Below are positions 35,901-51,239 of a DNA stretch of 64,000 nucleotides, in pieces (position 1 is the stretch's first letter; each line of letters opens with the position of its first letter). Location of the stretch: assembly GCA_965153455.1 (NCBI GenBank), contig OZ234493.1, positions 22,806,213 to 22,870,212 on the forward strand, written 5' to 3'. The notes under the pieces are model-generated. The model made no database searches, was not told where the DNA came from, and saw nothing but the letters and a program-made list of their open reading frames with translations. The translations under genes and the position numbers were made by a program. The stretch is from Sphagnum compactum (taxonomy: Eukaryota; Bryophyta; Sphagnopsida; Sphagnales).

Positions 35901-38900
35901 ATAATCATGGGCAAACTAAGATTAGGTGAAAATTAAACTATTAAATACTATGATGGGCACACTGAAGATGAGGACAATGGGTACTAAGATTGGACTTTGA
36001 TTAGGAAAACTACTAAAACTATTTTATTATTATGATGGGTACGCTAACATTAGGTTAAATTAGACTACTATTATGATTGTGCGTACTTAATAAGATTAGG
36101 ACTAATAAGATTTGGACAAATTGAATCTCCTTTTTGTATTGGGCACCCTAATAAGCCTAGGAAAAAAATTATTTGGTAGTCCAAATTATTAGCATCACCT
36201 TCTTCATCTGTAGAATGTTGTTTCTACTTTTACATTACCTTCTCACAAGTTAGTGACACAATAATTCCTTTTGTTTATTTATACTAAATTGCCTATTTTT
36301 TCACCACATTCATCAACTCTACAAAACTTTGATTGATTTGATCTAGTAATTGTTGTAGTATTTTTCATTTGCCACTTTCTTGTGGCCACTTCTTGGGGGT
36401 GGGGGGTTTTGGTGGGCGAGGGGACAAGTTTCTAATAACTTGGGGGAGTGTGGGGTAGAGTTTTGAATAACTTGCAAAATGCTTATACTTTCTTTTGTGC
36501 TTCCCAGCATCCAATCCAGCTAGATAGCACCAAAATAGGGTTGGTTGGTTGTTTTTAGCATCCACTCAGGAAGCTTGTGGGGGGTGTAGGGAGATTGCAA
36601 ATTTAGGAGCAAGATCTTTTGAGAAGATTAGGTGAAAGATTCTCTTCCTCTTCCAATACCTAATCTTCTTTCTTCTTCTTCTTCTCCTCTCATCTTTTTC
36701 ATATGACCCATTCGTGATACAAAATTGGGTAATTTGAAAAAGTGAGGACCTGAGGAACATCTTTTTTATATGACCCATTCTTCATACAAAATTGGGTGAT
36801 TTGGAAAAGTGAGGATCCGAGGGAACACACATAATAAGAAGACACAAACTGTTTTTGTTCCATGTAGTTTGGTGGGGTGACATCCCTATTGTGTCCCCCT
36901 TTCCCCCTTCTCTCCCTCTGCTTTCTTTTAAGTGGGGCTATGTGCTTGGGATTTCTGTGTCTCTACACTTTTTCTTTGAGCACCCAAAGAAGAAGAAAAA
37001 ACCAAGTCCTCACAAAGAAGAGTGTGCAGCCAAGGGCATTATGGGCTTCATTGTATGACACTAGTCCGACTCTGTATTCAATCACCACACCAACCAAATT
37101 CCAAATATCAACTTTACTTATGAGGCTAGGATAGATCGGCACATCACAGATCATTTGCCTATGACTGAACATTTATTTACATCTTCATCATCTGTGCTTC
37201 ATTTTGAGTGATTTAAAATGTTGTGGGAGTGCTACTTCAAGCTATAGAAATCGTCTTTGAAGTCCTAAGGAAAAGGAGTAATGAAAAAATAACAAGAAGA
37301 AAACTAAGCTTTTCAACTTTACAAAACACGATTTTATTTTATTTTCTCTTTTTGAACCCCTCCTACTTTCAAACCTCATAACTTTCTTATTAATTATTCA
37401 TTTTAAATGATTTTAAATGTTATGGGAGCACCAAACTCAGTTTTACAAATCATCTTGGAACTCTAGTAACAACAAAGCAACATACAAAGAATTTCTTAAG
37501 TGTTTGGGAACCGACCTTTGTAATATTGGGTGGTTTGGTTTTTTTTGAGTTCTCGACCTCCTTTACTTTTGAGAAACATGACTTTCTCATTTCAAAATCC
37601 GTTTCCACAATTGTTAGTGTGTCAGATGTGCCAAGAGGAGGGGTTCAAGTTTTGTTTGGATCCAGCCTATCCTGAAAGCTTATATGTTCGGTCACCAGCC
37701 GGTCTACCCTAGTAACACAAAGGAATGGGTGATTATGGGCCTTTTCTTGGCCAGTGCAATGAATTTAATGTTACATGCTGAGCTCAATGTGCATATGACA
37801 ACAAGGTACCCAACAAAAAAAAAGTTTTTTTTAAATTTATTTGAATTTATTATCAAACTTCTTTTAACAATGTTTGAAATTGAAGGCATTTCAATGTTGG
37901 AGATCTGATTATGCTAATTGAGAATGGATTATTCTCAACTCCCCATCTCCCTCAGCAATCATCTTCTTTGGATCGAGTCTTCTCATTGGTCAAAATGTGT
38001 ATTAAAATGCTGTAGAATTCTTTTCTGGTTAGTTTATAAGTTTCCATTGTGATATAATCCTAAATGCAAGGGATGAAATATGGGCAAAAAATATTGACAA
38101 TTTGGAAAATGGATGTTCTAGTTGTGAAAATTAAACATCAGATTATTGGATGTTCATGGAAAAAATAGTGGATAATATGTGGGTCAAGAAAGATGAAAAT
38201 TTGAGAAAAGACTGAATATGGGAAAGAAAATGGATGAAATGAAATGGAACCCAAGAAAATTACACATTTGATGATATGTGGGTCATGGAAGATGCAAATT
38301 GTAAAAAAAAAAGGTTAAATCTAGGGATCACAATGAATGAAACAAAGATCGACAAAAAAAAAATTATTTCTAAATATTACAAATATCCCATACTTAAACT
38401 AAACCAGGGTCGCTGAATTCAAATCTTAACAATTTTTTGGACTTAATATGGTCACTAAGAGGCCTCGCTCAAAAGGTTTAAGGTACCATTGTGGGTGGTG
38501 CTGATTGACGGTGGCGGGATATTGGGACCACCAAGAGCACCTGGCAAAAGGAATTGAGTGTTGGAAATTGCCGAGCAATCATGATTGGCTCAAGCGGTGA
38601 AATTTAAATAATCAACTCCCTTTATTCAATTCATTTTTTTCATGTATACAAGTGGGGGGATGGAAATAGTATAAAATATTATATTAATTTTAGTGTACCA
38701 TGTACATGCTATTTTATTGATGTGTGACGCTCTTAGATGATAAGCATTATTGTCACTTGAATTTTGGGTGAGTTTTCAATCAAATAGGTGCATGCATTGG
38801 GGGCCTCAACTTGGTGGACCTGGTTGCTTTTCAGTATTGTACCAATGAGTGGGGTGATGGGGGTGTAGGTGAGTGAGTATAGGTGGTTAACCCTTGAAAG

Positions 38901-40139
38901 TCATCATCTATGAGGTGGTGAGACCCAAGAGTTAACATTGAAAAATTTTCAATGTTTTATTTTATTTAAAGAACCACCAATTTTTTTTTGTGTCGTGAAT
39001 TTTGTTTGTTTTGCCTAAATAGCTAACTTGGTCATTGTGAGTGTCATATTAAGATGCATGCATTATACAATTGCATTGATACCAAGTTCTCTTCAATATA
39101 CCAATATAACACTGGCAATAACCTATGGTTAGAGCGTATGTATGTATGTTGTTGTGAAACCACATATTCACATATTCGAAACATGAAAAGACATTATAAA
39201 AAGGTTAACTTATAGTGAATGCTCATAAGCTTGTTGTACGTGGGATGATTGAGTAAATTTGTGATGACAAAAAAATTATTTTCACCCAATCTGAAAATAA
39301 CTAACCACACACAAATCACCACATACATACAACCCTTACACCTAACCGCCATTGCTACATACATCCATCCATCCATTTTTTCATTTAGATTGATGCCAAG
39401 AGCCCCACCTCCCCCAAAGGAAGCAGCATGGCCAAAAGATTTTGGTCACAAATTCAATGATTTCTTAAAATCACAATATTTCTATACATGGTTCAAGTAT
39501 GTAGCCAAAAGTACATAAGGATGTTTAAATGTTTTCCTTTCATATTTTGTTAATAGCTAAATTTGGCTAAATTGACTTATGGATGATAACTACCTCAGCT
39601 GCATCACAAAATTTCTGAAATATATAAACTACTGAGCCTGATCTAGAGCCTATATTTAACCATTCAGAAGCTTGAAAAACTACACCTTGACTGGGCCAGT
39701 TGCTGATTTGCCAATTGAGTTTAGGGTTTAGGGTTTAGGCCACTTGGCGAATTGGGTACCCCTACTTTGTTTGCCATGTCCTTGACAAATCTTTTTGGCA
39801 GTTGCAAGAACAAACCTTTTTTGTTGGCATTGACAAGAACATTAAGATATGGTTCATTTCATTGAGGGGAGGGGATTCCATGCTCACTTGCAGGAACTGC
39901 AGGACTCCAGTAGTTTTATAATGACAAATGTTGGTTTTCCCTTGTTATGTGAACCATGCTCTTTTTAATCACCAAAGTTGAGAGAGATGGCATTGAGTTA
40001 AAATATTCCTTCTCGTGTTTTCTCATAGGCGCAAGGGTTGGTCACAATCAAGAGAATCTGAATCTGACATTGGCATTACTTATTTGATTAGTTTTTAGGC
40101 ATCCATCTTCTTCGGTGATTGGATCTTTTTTTGTTGAAC
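35901..40139. other. AT-rich intergenic DNA with duplications
   Basis: No gene is recognised. A duplicated segment of 67-bp period with 'atatgacccattc' lies at 36694-36830. A larger diverged duplication of about 190 bp ('atgttgtgggag' and 'atgttatgggag') lies at 37200-37600. Telomere-type 'tttaggg' units lie at about 39718-39738. Confidence 0.45.
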
Positions 40140-40318
40140 AATTTAGTGGACCCAAGTTGAGAGATATGTTTTTTTCCTGTTCTAAAAGCTTCAACGACAA
40201 TTTAGTGGACCCAAGTTGGGAGATATGCTTTGTTCGTGTTCTAAAAAGCTTCAACAACAATTTAGTGGACCCAAATTGAGAGATATGCTTTTTCCCTGTT
40301 CTAAATGCTTCAACAACT
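40140..40318. repeat. Tandem repeat, three copies of 59-60 bp
   Basis: Copies start at 40140, 40199 and 40259 with 'aatttagtggaccca' and end near 'gcttcaac'. They are closely similar, which suggests recent amplification. Confidence 0.9.
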
Positions 40319-40319
40319 T

Positions 40320-41214
40320 CAACAACTTGGAATTATATTTTTTTAATTATGTACCTTTTTACCTTGTCAAATTTTCCAGTGTTGGGTGTTATCCAATTTT
40401 TTCTCAAACCTCCAATTTCGGTTCTAAAATTTATGAAAATTAAAGAACCTCCAATTCCTGCATTTGTTGAGATTTTTTGAGGACTGGAAATTATACTTCA
40501 AATTCAGTTCTCAGTAAATTTGAGAACCGTTGTTATACATCAGAAGCAGTTATTTGATTTTTTTTTTTAGAACCATCTTCATTTAGGGAAGTTTTTAGTT
40601 TGAAGTCTGAATTAGTGTTGTGCAAGTAAATTTTTTTATCTCGATATATTGTTGGGTATGGCTAGGGTATATTATTTACATGAACCTCTTTTTTAAAATT
40701 CAATATATTGACATGATGTGCTAAGGTATGTAATTCTGAAAAATTATACCATATCAATACCTTTGGTTCTATGCAAGACATATCCATACTTAGGAGGGTA
40801 TATGTGCCAAAAGTCTGAGTAACTAGGATTAGGATAAATAGGCTATGGAACTTATGTATACCAAACAATGATTTGTGAGTGCTATTGGGATATGTTGATG
40901 TCAATTTTGTCACATTGCTACTACAAATCTTGTCTTTTACATTATCTTTTATGACTAAATTTTAGTCAAAACAAATTCTCGAACAAGATGACATTACAAT
41001 TGCATCAAATCAATCATTTATAACAAGCATTTCAAACAAAAAAGTAGCAATTTCCTCATTTTGGACAATGACATAATGACTATAGAAACGTCCAAGTGGC
41101 ATGTCTATTTTGACTAAAAACTAACAATTGTTTGTTGATGTGACTTGCTTATTTTGACTAAAAATTAACATACATGATAGTTGATGTTGACTCATAAATA
41201 TAAATCAAATCACT
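40320..41214. other. AT-rich intergenic DNA
   Basis: No exon, RNA gene or transposon domain is recognised in this stretch. Confidence 0.4.
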
Positions 41215-41413
41215 ATAATTTTAAATTATTTATTAATAAATTACAAGTCCTTACGATGTACAATTTAAGACCCCTAGGCCTATACATAGGCCTCCCCCCT
41301 AAGCATGTAAACCACTTTTGAGCCTTAAAGCATGAATAAGATGTCACAAGAGAGAAATTCAACCTCTCACCTCCATGGTGACAAGCCAAGGCATTAACCA
41401 TCCAACCACAACT
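41215..41413 (-). mobile_element. tRNA-derived SINE candidate
   Basis: On the minus strand a possible RNA polymerase III A box (TGGTTGGATGGTTAATGCC, about 41409-41391) is followed after about 25 bases by a B-box-like AGGTTGAATTTCTC (about 41366-41353). A non-tRNA body then leads to an AT-rich end. This layout is that of a tRNA-derived SINE. No target duplication was confirmed. Confidence 0.4.
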
Positions 41414-44400
41414 TCACATGATAACAAATATTGTCATAGCAAAAAATATAACACATTCATTTTGAATTTCAAACATTATAACTTTAAGTAACATATATGT
41501 TAACATATAATAATTAACGTGAATCAAAGTTTATACTAAATAAATAGATGACAAATATTTTGGTACCCTTACCTACAAACAACCCACCTATTACCTACCT
41601 ACCTACCTAATTGAATACATGACAATGAGGTCAACCTACGTGGGGATTACACACCTACATGCCCATTAACCAAATCAAAATTTCTAAGTAATTTTTTAAA
41701 ATAACTTAAATTTAGCAAATGTGACATGTCATAGGCCACATTGCATTTGGAATGATTATATTAATCATTGTACTATATGCATCTAAAACACATAAGCACC
41801 ACACATGCCATGTTTAAATGGTAGTGTTTGATTTGACTAAAAAAGGAAGTCAACTTAGTCACATTGGACATTCCTACTCTAGAGGGAGGCCAAATTGAAC
41901 AAAATTTATTCCTTTAAATCATTTCAAACAAGTATAGTAATCACATTAATCATTTTATTTACAATCCCAAAGTGTAAAAAACTTGTTTTTGTAGTAGTGC
42001 ATTAATGTTGGTCTTTCCAATTTTGCCAATTCAAATGGGGCCAACAAACAATTGAGCATGATTATCAATCCCAAACACAAAGTGGATGTTTAATGCTCAA
42101 AAGTATCATAAAGTTTTTTAATTGCAACATTTTATATTTGTGTATGTTTAACATATTATGCGATTAAGCTCCATGTTTCATTGAACAAATTGAAGTTCTT
42201 TTGTGTGTAGGCATATTTGTATTGAACACCGAATCAAACATTTTGATTTTTGCATTCTAACATGGGATTTGTACATAATCTCATTGGGTGTGACCTTTGA
42301 AAATTATTTCAATACTTGAAAAATGTGAACATTTTTTTTCATATTTAATTAAATCAATCAATAATGCATGCCCATTTTTATACCCCAAATGAGGGTATAT
42401 GATAAGGGTTACCTAGACCTTAATACCCATCTATTTGATTTAACCACAAATTTTAATTCTCATACCTTATCATGATGAAAAGAAATGTGTTAATATACCC
42501 TTATTTGATGGGTAAACTCAAATTGAAAAAAGTTATAGCCTTAGTTGAAGATACATCAAAATCATATACTCACAAAACACTAGTTATTTGAATGTACTAT
42601 ACATGGCAAAGTGATGAACTTCTTGTTAAAAGGAAGCTATGAACCTAATAACATATTTAAATTTGGCATTTTGGGATGCACACCAATCATTTAATATGGA
42701 TTCTTCCTCACTTTTTAAGTAATCCATTTGTTCATAGTTTATATTACAGAAGGCAGATGAAAATTTGAAAGAAATAAGGATGATTTATTGAACATTAAAA
42801 CAAAATACGTAATCAGTTCAAGAGTGCAAAATATTGCACCATTTTTTTTTTGACATTAGGAACGAAGTTGTTTAATGGAGACACATAAAGTCAATATGTG
42901 GTAAAGACTTGGTAAAATTTGTCCTCCTATTGAAGATGGCACCTTCCAAAGAATAATCTTGCCTCTTAAAATGGAAGGTGCAAATTGGATGGGATCCACT
43001 TTGTGATAATTCATTGTTTTATTAGTAAATGAAAGTTTTCAATGAGGGTTTCTTTTCACATTAGGGCTATGGTATTTGAAAGTTAATAGAAATTTTTTTT
43101 TGCTTAATGCATGGTCTTGTCTAAATTTTTGTTGTGGAAACATGCATGAAAAGTATGATTTTTAGCTACACTTATCATTTTTAGATCCAAACAAACTCAA
43201 TGATTGAATTAAAATCTTCTTTAAATGAATTGACCTTGACCTGCAACAAAAGAGTCATGCACCCCCCACAAACATCATCAACCCAATTTGGACTACTTGA
43301 AACAAGGGCACAAGAAAGTTCCCTTCACATCAAAATGTCCACAACCAAGAACATGGTCCATACAACTTGCATAATCAATAGAATCACCAAATTTGATGAT
43401 TAGGACAAATTCATAGGTTCAACCCATCACTACTCTTATCAAAGCAAAAATTAAACTCTATGAGCCTACGGGGGTCAAATCACTCTGATCTTTCTCTCAT
43501 GAGCATCCACTGACTGCGTTGAGCAAAACAAAAAAATCCATTTCCATAAACTCCCATCACCCAATAGAATGTTAAAACCCTGAAATGCCTAGCAACCAAA
43601 AAGACTTTGAGAATTGGAGAAAATGGTGTAAAAGAAGATTTAATGATGTCTCCTTATGTAAGTCACTCTCTGAAGGATGCATAGTGCAACAGAAAGTCAA
43701 TCATCTCTCACTATTGATGCAACCCACACCTACATGCATTTTTCCTTCAAGTGTGTCCCATATTACTTCTAAAGCTAAACACTTAGAAAACCAAGTTAGA
43801 GAATCAACTCCCCAAAAGAAAACTAACAACTCAAAAAAACTTAGTTGTTTGTAGCAAAAATTTTGCTGCCCTTTAAGCTTCAACCTCCATTTGAACTTAA
43901 TTGACATCCAACAAAGAAGATCTGACCAACCGCTCCACACCGCACAAAGCTCACGCACACCAGATTGAACGCCACCATTCATAAAAATCCCAACAAGTTC
44001 ATAACCTGCAAAAGAACAAGACGACACAAAAACAAAAATTCACAAGATCCACCATCATCCACCATCAACTACTAGAACTTTGTCGCCTTCAACTTCTGGC
44101 AAATGATGGTACTGTACATATTCATTAGGGTTTCATCCTTAGTTTCTCATGACATACCATTCATAACTACAACTTGACATACATTTGGACAATGCATAAA
44201 ATAATGAGATTCGATGGGTAGGTTTGAGTTTTGAAGTTTGTTGGATTGGAAATCAAACACAAATGTTTCAGTTTTTAATGATAGGATATATGTTTCAAAA
44301 GAAATATTTGCCTTCACAAAAAAATAAGCAAAAGCTTCAAAACAAAAACTCGTCACTAAATACTAATCTCTTTAGATCTCTAGCAATCTACATAACATAA

Positions 44401-47400
44401 ATAATGTAAACCCTTTCCATGTGATAATAGCTTCATTACATAAGGAAAACTAAATTAATGATGGTGTAAAAGTTTTGGGTAAACATGCATAAACACAAAT
44501 CAAGATGTGTGGTTAGTATAGTATGACACAACTTGCTCTTCATCCTACATCAAACCCAATGCCAACAGTACTATTTCAACAACCTTCATATACCCATTCA
44601 CTTAAATCTTTAGCCAAATTTGTGTAACGAGGTTCAAATATGTTAGTTTCCCAACTATAACTTTAACATTACAACTCATGGGTAGTCTCAAAAAGTCTAT
44701 ATTTCTAAATCAATTTTCCTTCAATCTAAAAGTGATGGAATTAAAACACAACTTTTCGTATTCTTTTGAACGCAAAACGTAAACTCATTTGAGTTATATG
44801 GGGAAGGAAGGACCTAGTAATAACATTCTCACTTAATAAATATTTTGAGTATACCATGTGAAAGGTTGAGATAATTCATAATCAAAAAATCTACATGCCA
44901 ACTCAAGGCACAAGTTGAAGGCAACCTTGAAGCATGTATTCTTTGTTGTTTCGACAATGATTTTCTAATATGTTATATGTGCACTAAAACATATGAATTG
45001 TTTGGGCCTTTAAAATGATGGAGAACATATGTCTTAGCACTTGCTTGTAATGCCAAGTACAATAATAGATTAAAATTTGAATCTTAAATACAACAAATGG
45101 AAAGTTTGCAAAGCTCAAAAATGGTGTTGAACTCATTGAAAGTGGCGTCCTTGAATCTACAAAAAGGATCTACATACACTTAATACAATTCAACTTTTGC
45201 CAACTTCACAACATGAATGAACCCCATGATAAAATAATTTTTCCTTTTAGCAAATTTAATCAATGTGTGTACCACTTCTTACATCATTAGAATCCATGGC
45301 AAACCAAGAACCAATGAATGCAAGCCCTAAACATTCCAAGTCCTCTCAAGTAGCTTGTTCTTTGATGCATCAACATGCCTCTTGGCATAAGTGATTTGTA
45401 TAACCTTAATACTAACTTATGAGGGCTAGCATGGATATTCATTAAATCTTGATGTTGCATAACAACTTGAAGCCCTTGATCTCCAATGTCTTAGTCAAGT
45501 TAAAGAATTCCAAGACTTGATGCTTTCAACTTGTGAAAAAAATTCATACACAATTGGAGCATACTTCCGATGCATGCTACCATATTCATCTTCCTCAAAG
45601 CCATAACTACCATGTTGACCCAATGTGCCATATAATGTAGATGATGAGGTAAGGGGCTATTTTATCCTTCACTTGTGCAATCAACCCCCTATGATGACCT
45701 TGAAACATTAAATCTACATAAAATCCAACGCAAAAACACCAAGAGGCCATGTCCTCATTATACTAAGACCTCTAAATTTGGCCAAAACTTTCAAAATGAC
45801 AATAGGAATGTTAATCAAAGTTGCACCCATCTAAGTACAAGCATAGTTAAATGGCCCATGTTGGACATCAAAATCATAATGTTTTTATATTCTAGATGAA
45901 CTTAATATGTAAATTCATATGCAACATTCACATAATTCTATTTTTAATATCCATGGGGAAATATTCCTATGAATAAACTTACTAAAGAATATGGATGAAA
46001 CCCAATTTAAAAAGAAAAGTCACAACATGTGGATTTTAAAAATAAAACATAATCACAAAATTAAAATTTTCCACATGGAATGAAAAATATGGCACATTAA
46101 TATCAAAATAGAATTTGAAAAATATTACAACATCAAATAAGGTGTTTAAAAATAAGATGCATTGAAACTTTGTTAATAGTTCCCTATATGGGGCCTAGCA
46201 ATTACCTTCCAATCTAAAGATAATGCCAAGATCGTAATAAAATAAAAAAACTACACATAAACTAATGCAACTACTCATAAAATAATTAAGAAAAATGTTC
46301 CATAAAAAGAATAAATAAAGATTCTAACTAACAATAATTATCATTTGTAGCAAAATTGTCTCCTAGACTTAAGAGACTCCTATCATCACATGGGAATAAA
46401 AAGGTAGCAAAACAAATACAAAGCCAAAGGAATATTTCATGATAGTAAGTTATTTATTCCCTTTTCTTCACACTACTACTATTTTCTACCTCTATTAACA
46501 CACACACATGCACATATAATGTCTTTGTAGGTCCTTGTAAAACCATTATTTCCATTATGCCTCCATTGCCCAAGTATAACATGTTGCCACCCATTGGGAC
46601 AATCCAATAAAAGACGAGAAGAAATGAAAAGAAAAGGCTAGAGAAGAGATAGATATGTGTGAAAGATAAAAGAAATAAGCAAAACTTAAATAAAATAAAG
46701 AATGGTCGAAGAGAGACATTCTTAACCCCCTCGTTAAATTCAAATCCTCTCACCTTCTTCCCCAAGAAAATAGTTGAATCTCTTTCATTAAAATGTGTCT
46801 TATTTTAATGATAACTACTTAATCAAAAAATCCTTTTAGAACTAACTAAAACTAGTTCATTGACTTTCTACCTACAATCTCTAGAAATTAGCTACACTAG
46901 TTGGTATCACTTTCAAAAGTAATGGAGATAGCAAATAAACTTACTATCAACAATTTCTAAACTTACAAAGTTAAACTACTAGCCAAACTAATTACTAGAT
47001 TTTTATAAAAAAAAATCATGTTTCAGAATTTTATCAATTGTTAACTTAGGGTCAGTTTCCTCAGCCTAGGTGTTAGTTTTTCCTTAGCCTATGTGTTAGT
47101 TTAATTAGAGGAGCAGCTCAATAAAAGATTTTATTGGTAGTAATTACTATTATTATTTTCCTTGGGAGGTGATGCCCACTAATTAGTTAGAATTTAGCTT
47201 GGTAGGTAGAAATATTAATCAATACCTTTTAGAAGGTGGGAGTTTGTAAGTTATCTAATTAAAAAATAAGAGTAATTTTAAGAAGTAATTATCCTAGCTA
47301 GATTAGATTAGTGGGAGATTTTTTTGAGTGAGCTTTTAGGGACTACTAATTAGGGGTCAAGTGACCCTTGGGGAGGATAACAAGGCAGCTCTCACTCTTC

Positions 47401-47846
47401 TATGGGGAAATTTGTTTTTAAGGTTTTTGTTTTTATGGTGTAAAGGGGGTTCGGCCTCTCTTCTCTCTCTCTTTCTAACCTTCCATGTCTCTGTTTTTTC
47501 TTCTCTTTGATTTTGCACTTTCTAGTGGACTACTCCTACTTTCCCAAGGTGGTAGACACTTGGGTTTACCCACTTGTTTTTTCTTTCTCCCTCTTTTCCT
47601 CTTCTTCACCGCCCTAGTCCACTTAGTCTTTTAATTTTTATTTTCCTTCTATGTGTTGATGGAGAACAAGGCAGTTTGTCCCTCCATTGTGGCAAAAAAA
47701 AAGGTGCATATCTTTAAAAATTTTATGGTATAATTTGTTTTATGTTCTTCAATTAAGTTAGGATGTTAGGAGTAAGGGGACAGATGGGAGGAGCATGGTG
47801 TAGACTGTAAGGAAGATCCAAGGGGGTAGAATAAAACTAAAGTGTT
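41414..47846. other. AT-rich intergenic DNA without recognised genes
   Basis: Open frames are short and without known domains. The longest on either strand (about 108 codons at 43701-44027, minus) lacks any family signature I can name. The DNA looks like old, eroded repeat sequence. Confidence 0.45.
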
Positions 47847-48050
47847 AGGTTTAGAGGTTCTTCACCCTATGGGAAACAAGGTATGTTCTATTGCCCTATG
47901 ATAATAGAATTATCGACATGTTACTACCATACATATGTTAAACATAGGTTTAGAGGTTCTTCACCCTATGGGAAACAAGGTATGTTCTACTAGCCTATGG
48001 TAATAATTCTGCTGCAACATAGAATTATCGACATGTCACTACCATAATTT
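47847..48050. repeat. Tandem duplication with 99-bp period
   Basis: Two copies starting at 47847 and 47946 share 'aggtttagaggttcttcacc' and 'tagaattatcgacatgt'. The second copy carries a short insertion ('ctgctgcaacata') before the second shared block. Confidence 0.9.
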
Positions 48051-51000
48051 TTAATTTACGGTGTTGTCATCCTGTTTTTCTAACTATTATGTTGTATTTC
48101 AATATATATTGTTAGAGGGTATGACTAATGGTGATAAGGTAGAATACCACCCAATGAACAAATATTATCTATTTCATATAAAATGTTGTTATTCTTATGT
48201 GAATAGTTGTAGTACGATAAGTAAGGAGGATAATAGATGTTTAGGAGCTAATGAACCTACCTTCCTCAGTAATTCCATCACTCTAGAGATAATTATCGGG
48301 GCTTAAAAAATGGTCTATTTACACCAATAAAAAAAAAAAAAAACTTTAAAACTTTTTTGCACCATTATTAGTTGATTTTACTCTTTTTAAACTTAAAGAT
48401 TTCCTATGAAGTTTTTATCATTGATAGCACGTCTAGTTTTTAAAATTTTACTTTTTCAAGAATTTCAAGAATGAAAAAACATGAAATGCGTTTGTATTTT
48501 TCATCAAGTGAATGTGAATGTTCATCTATTTTTAGTTATTTATACCGGACAATTTTCTACATTTATAGTAAGGAAGTCAACTTCTATAATGTTAATGGAT
48601 TTGGTCTTAGAAAAATCACATTATGCATGGCCTTTATAATTTCCCCAACCATTATTGTTAGACCAACATTTGATTGGGTCATTCTTGACCTTGAACAACA
48701 AAACAACTATTTCCGTGATTTGTACTCCAACATTGGCCTTTCACGCATTAGGATGTGTAAGACAATCCCAAACTATCTCATTTTTCTCCCCAAATGAATC
48801 CAAAATTGCAAAATTGCACTAAAGGCAAAGATTGACTCTACGATCCTCCCACAATAATAAGTGTTCACATTTTGGTACATATAGTGTCTCTACTATAGCA
48901 ATATTCCCCACACGTCACAATGAGGATTCTTTTAAGTTTATTATTAAGCTTTAGAGGCTAACAAGTTGCTTTTACCTTTGATCTAATTGCGAATTATCAT
49001 GAACTAAACTTGAGACAGTAATCCATCATCCCTTATGTAACTATGCCCCTTAAAATCAAATAGTCCATGATTTGACTTAAATTTTTGAGATGTCTCATAG
49101 GTTTTTTTTAGCATGTGTTCCTCTAATTTTCTCCTATGAGGAGCATTCCATATTGGAGAACTATGATATTGCGTTGGGAAATTAGTTTAAAAAATAATTT
49201 GAGCCTGAACATAAAGTTTTTAGGCACTTGAAGTGGGGTCATAGTTTTGAAAAATGCACAAGCATAGCCAAGAAGATAAAACTTGAATAATAAAATACAA
49301 TATAATAAAAGAACAAAACATGAGTTAATGGAAGAGTGCCCACTTGATCCATTTAAATTTCTTTACACCAACTCCTTCCATGCACCTCAAGCTCCAAAAA
49401 AGAAATGCATTCACATAACGGCCAATTGCCTTTCATGCAAAATCTTGCCTATTCTACTCTCAACAATTGCTTCCATATTATTTAGATTTTATTCACTAAA
49501 CACAAATGATCACCAAAGCCTATAATGAACCCAACCCAAAGGTTACTTCCATTTTTTTTCAAATGAAGTGCAAAACAAGAAGGTGTAACTTAATCTTTTT
49601 AAATATGTAATTCAATTCAATGTAACAAAATTTTATACCTAAAGTATGTTTTAAATATAACCAAATTTAATAAAATATTATTTTAATATCTATAATTTCA
49701 TAGCACAAATTTTTACTTTTATTTTTTTAAATAAAATATACAATGAGTAAAAGACAACAAAGAAGGACTTTTGAGGGGGATGGTTTTCTTAGTGAATGGC
49801 CCAATCATGTGGTGGAGGCCTGGCAAGTTGAATAGCTGAAATGTCACAATGGAAGCAACACAAATTTCTTAGTTTTCACCAATGGTGATGGGTCAATTTG
49901 ATAGTTGAACAACAACAAGCAACATGAGAAAACAAACCTTCATAATTAATTTCGCTACAAATGTCCCACAAGGGAAGTATTTTAATGATAGACCAATTGG
50001 CCAGCAACACATGCACATGTTGACATCTAATGCATGACCAAAAAATTCTCTATCGGTCATAAGATAAATTGTTCAAATATAAGTTCTACTAGAAGAAAGT
50101 GTTTATTTGAGGGAGGCTTCAGATCATTATCGAAGGGTAGGCTTATGTGGCGGTAAGTATCTGCAACAAAAGCTTCATATTGGGGTTTGAAAGGATTGGG
50201 ATAAGTGAATTTCCATATGTTACATTTGTCGGCCAAAAATCAAAAGCTAGTGCAAAAGTGGTGAACAAGAAACCTTTCTCATAAAAGCTTTGCCAGACAC
50301 AGTTAGAAAAAGGAAGCAAAATGGAATTATTCCCATTCTAGACCCTTTATTCACATGTTTTCAATTTAGGGTTTTTTGGGGACCAAGAAAACTTTGAATT
50401 GAGAAAAATTGGACAATTGCAAGAAAAAAGAAAGAGACAGATATGAAGACCTAGCTCCTAATGTGTCCAGTTTCTGGTTTTTGAATAGAACATTTGGTCC
50501 AAAATTCCTAAACTTCCTAAACTTCCAAAGTTCCTATTTTTGCCCACAAAATAGAGTTAGCAGTGATTTTGGTGGTAAGCTAAGTTTCATCCTGTCTTTC
50601 CTTTTCCTGAGCGCCTGCCTCTGTTGTTGCTGCTACATATATTTTCACTGCTACTACCTGTAACTATTATAAATACTCTCGAACTTTGTGCATTAAATGC
50701 TGAGTTTCAGCATTTCGTACTGAGATTTTTTTTTGTAATTTCAGTACTTTGCAGATACCACTGAAAGAGGGGATAGGGGGTGAAAGCAGGCCCAAAAATA
50801 GGGTAAAGACCTGGTGACATTAAGGAAAACTCTAATATCCACTTGTCATGCTGCACAGTGAACATTGTATTGAACCTAAGTCCCAAATGGGTTCCAAAAT
50901 TCCAATGCTCAAACAAATATTCAACACCCAAATGTTGAACTAGCCATGGTACTAAGGTAGTTTGTCTTGAGCTTTGATAGGATATGAATGAAATCTCAGT

Positions 51001-51239
51001 TGTCATAACACTAGCCAGAGGTTGAAGCTTCCGAGGAATGGCAAATTCAGTCGTGGCACTTAGTAATTCCAATCAAATTTGGCAAGTGTAGTACACAACA
51101 ATCAGTTGCATAATACTCCACACACTCTCTACAGACATACACACACACACAGAGGCAATTTGGAAGCAGTATCCTCCTTACAAAAAGTTTTAACTCATTT
51201 GTACAGAGTTTCAGTCTGGCCCAAAGACTTTCAACTCCA
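48051..51239. other. AT-rich intergenic DNA with small unassigned frames
   Basis: Frames of 80-120 codons occur (48061-48306 plus, 48471-48797 plus, 50707-51072 minus). The last has a fairly protein-like composition but opens with TTG, and no domain is recognised. They may be eroded transposon coding parts. Confidence 0.35.

Noticed and set aside
50707-51072. A 121-codon minus-strand frame as a gene
   Set aside because: It begins with TTG, shows no recognised domain, and has no promoter or splice evidence.
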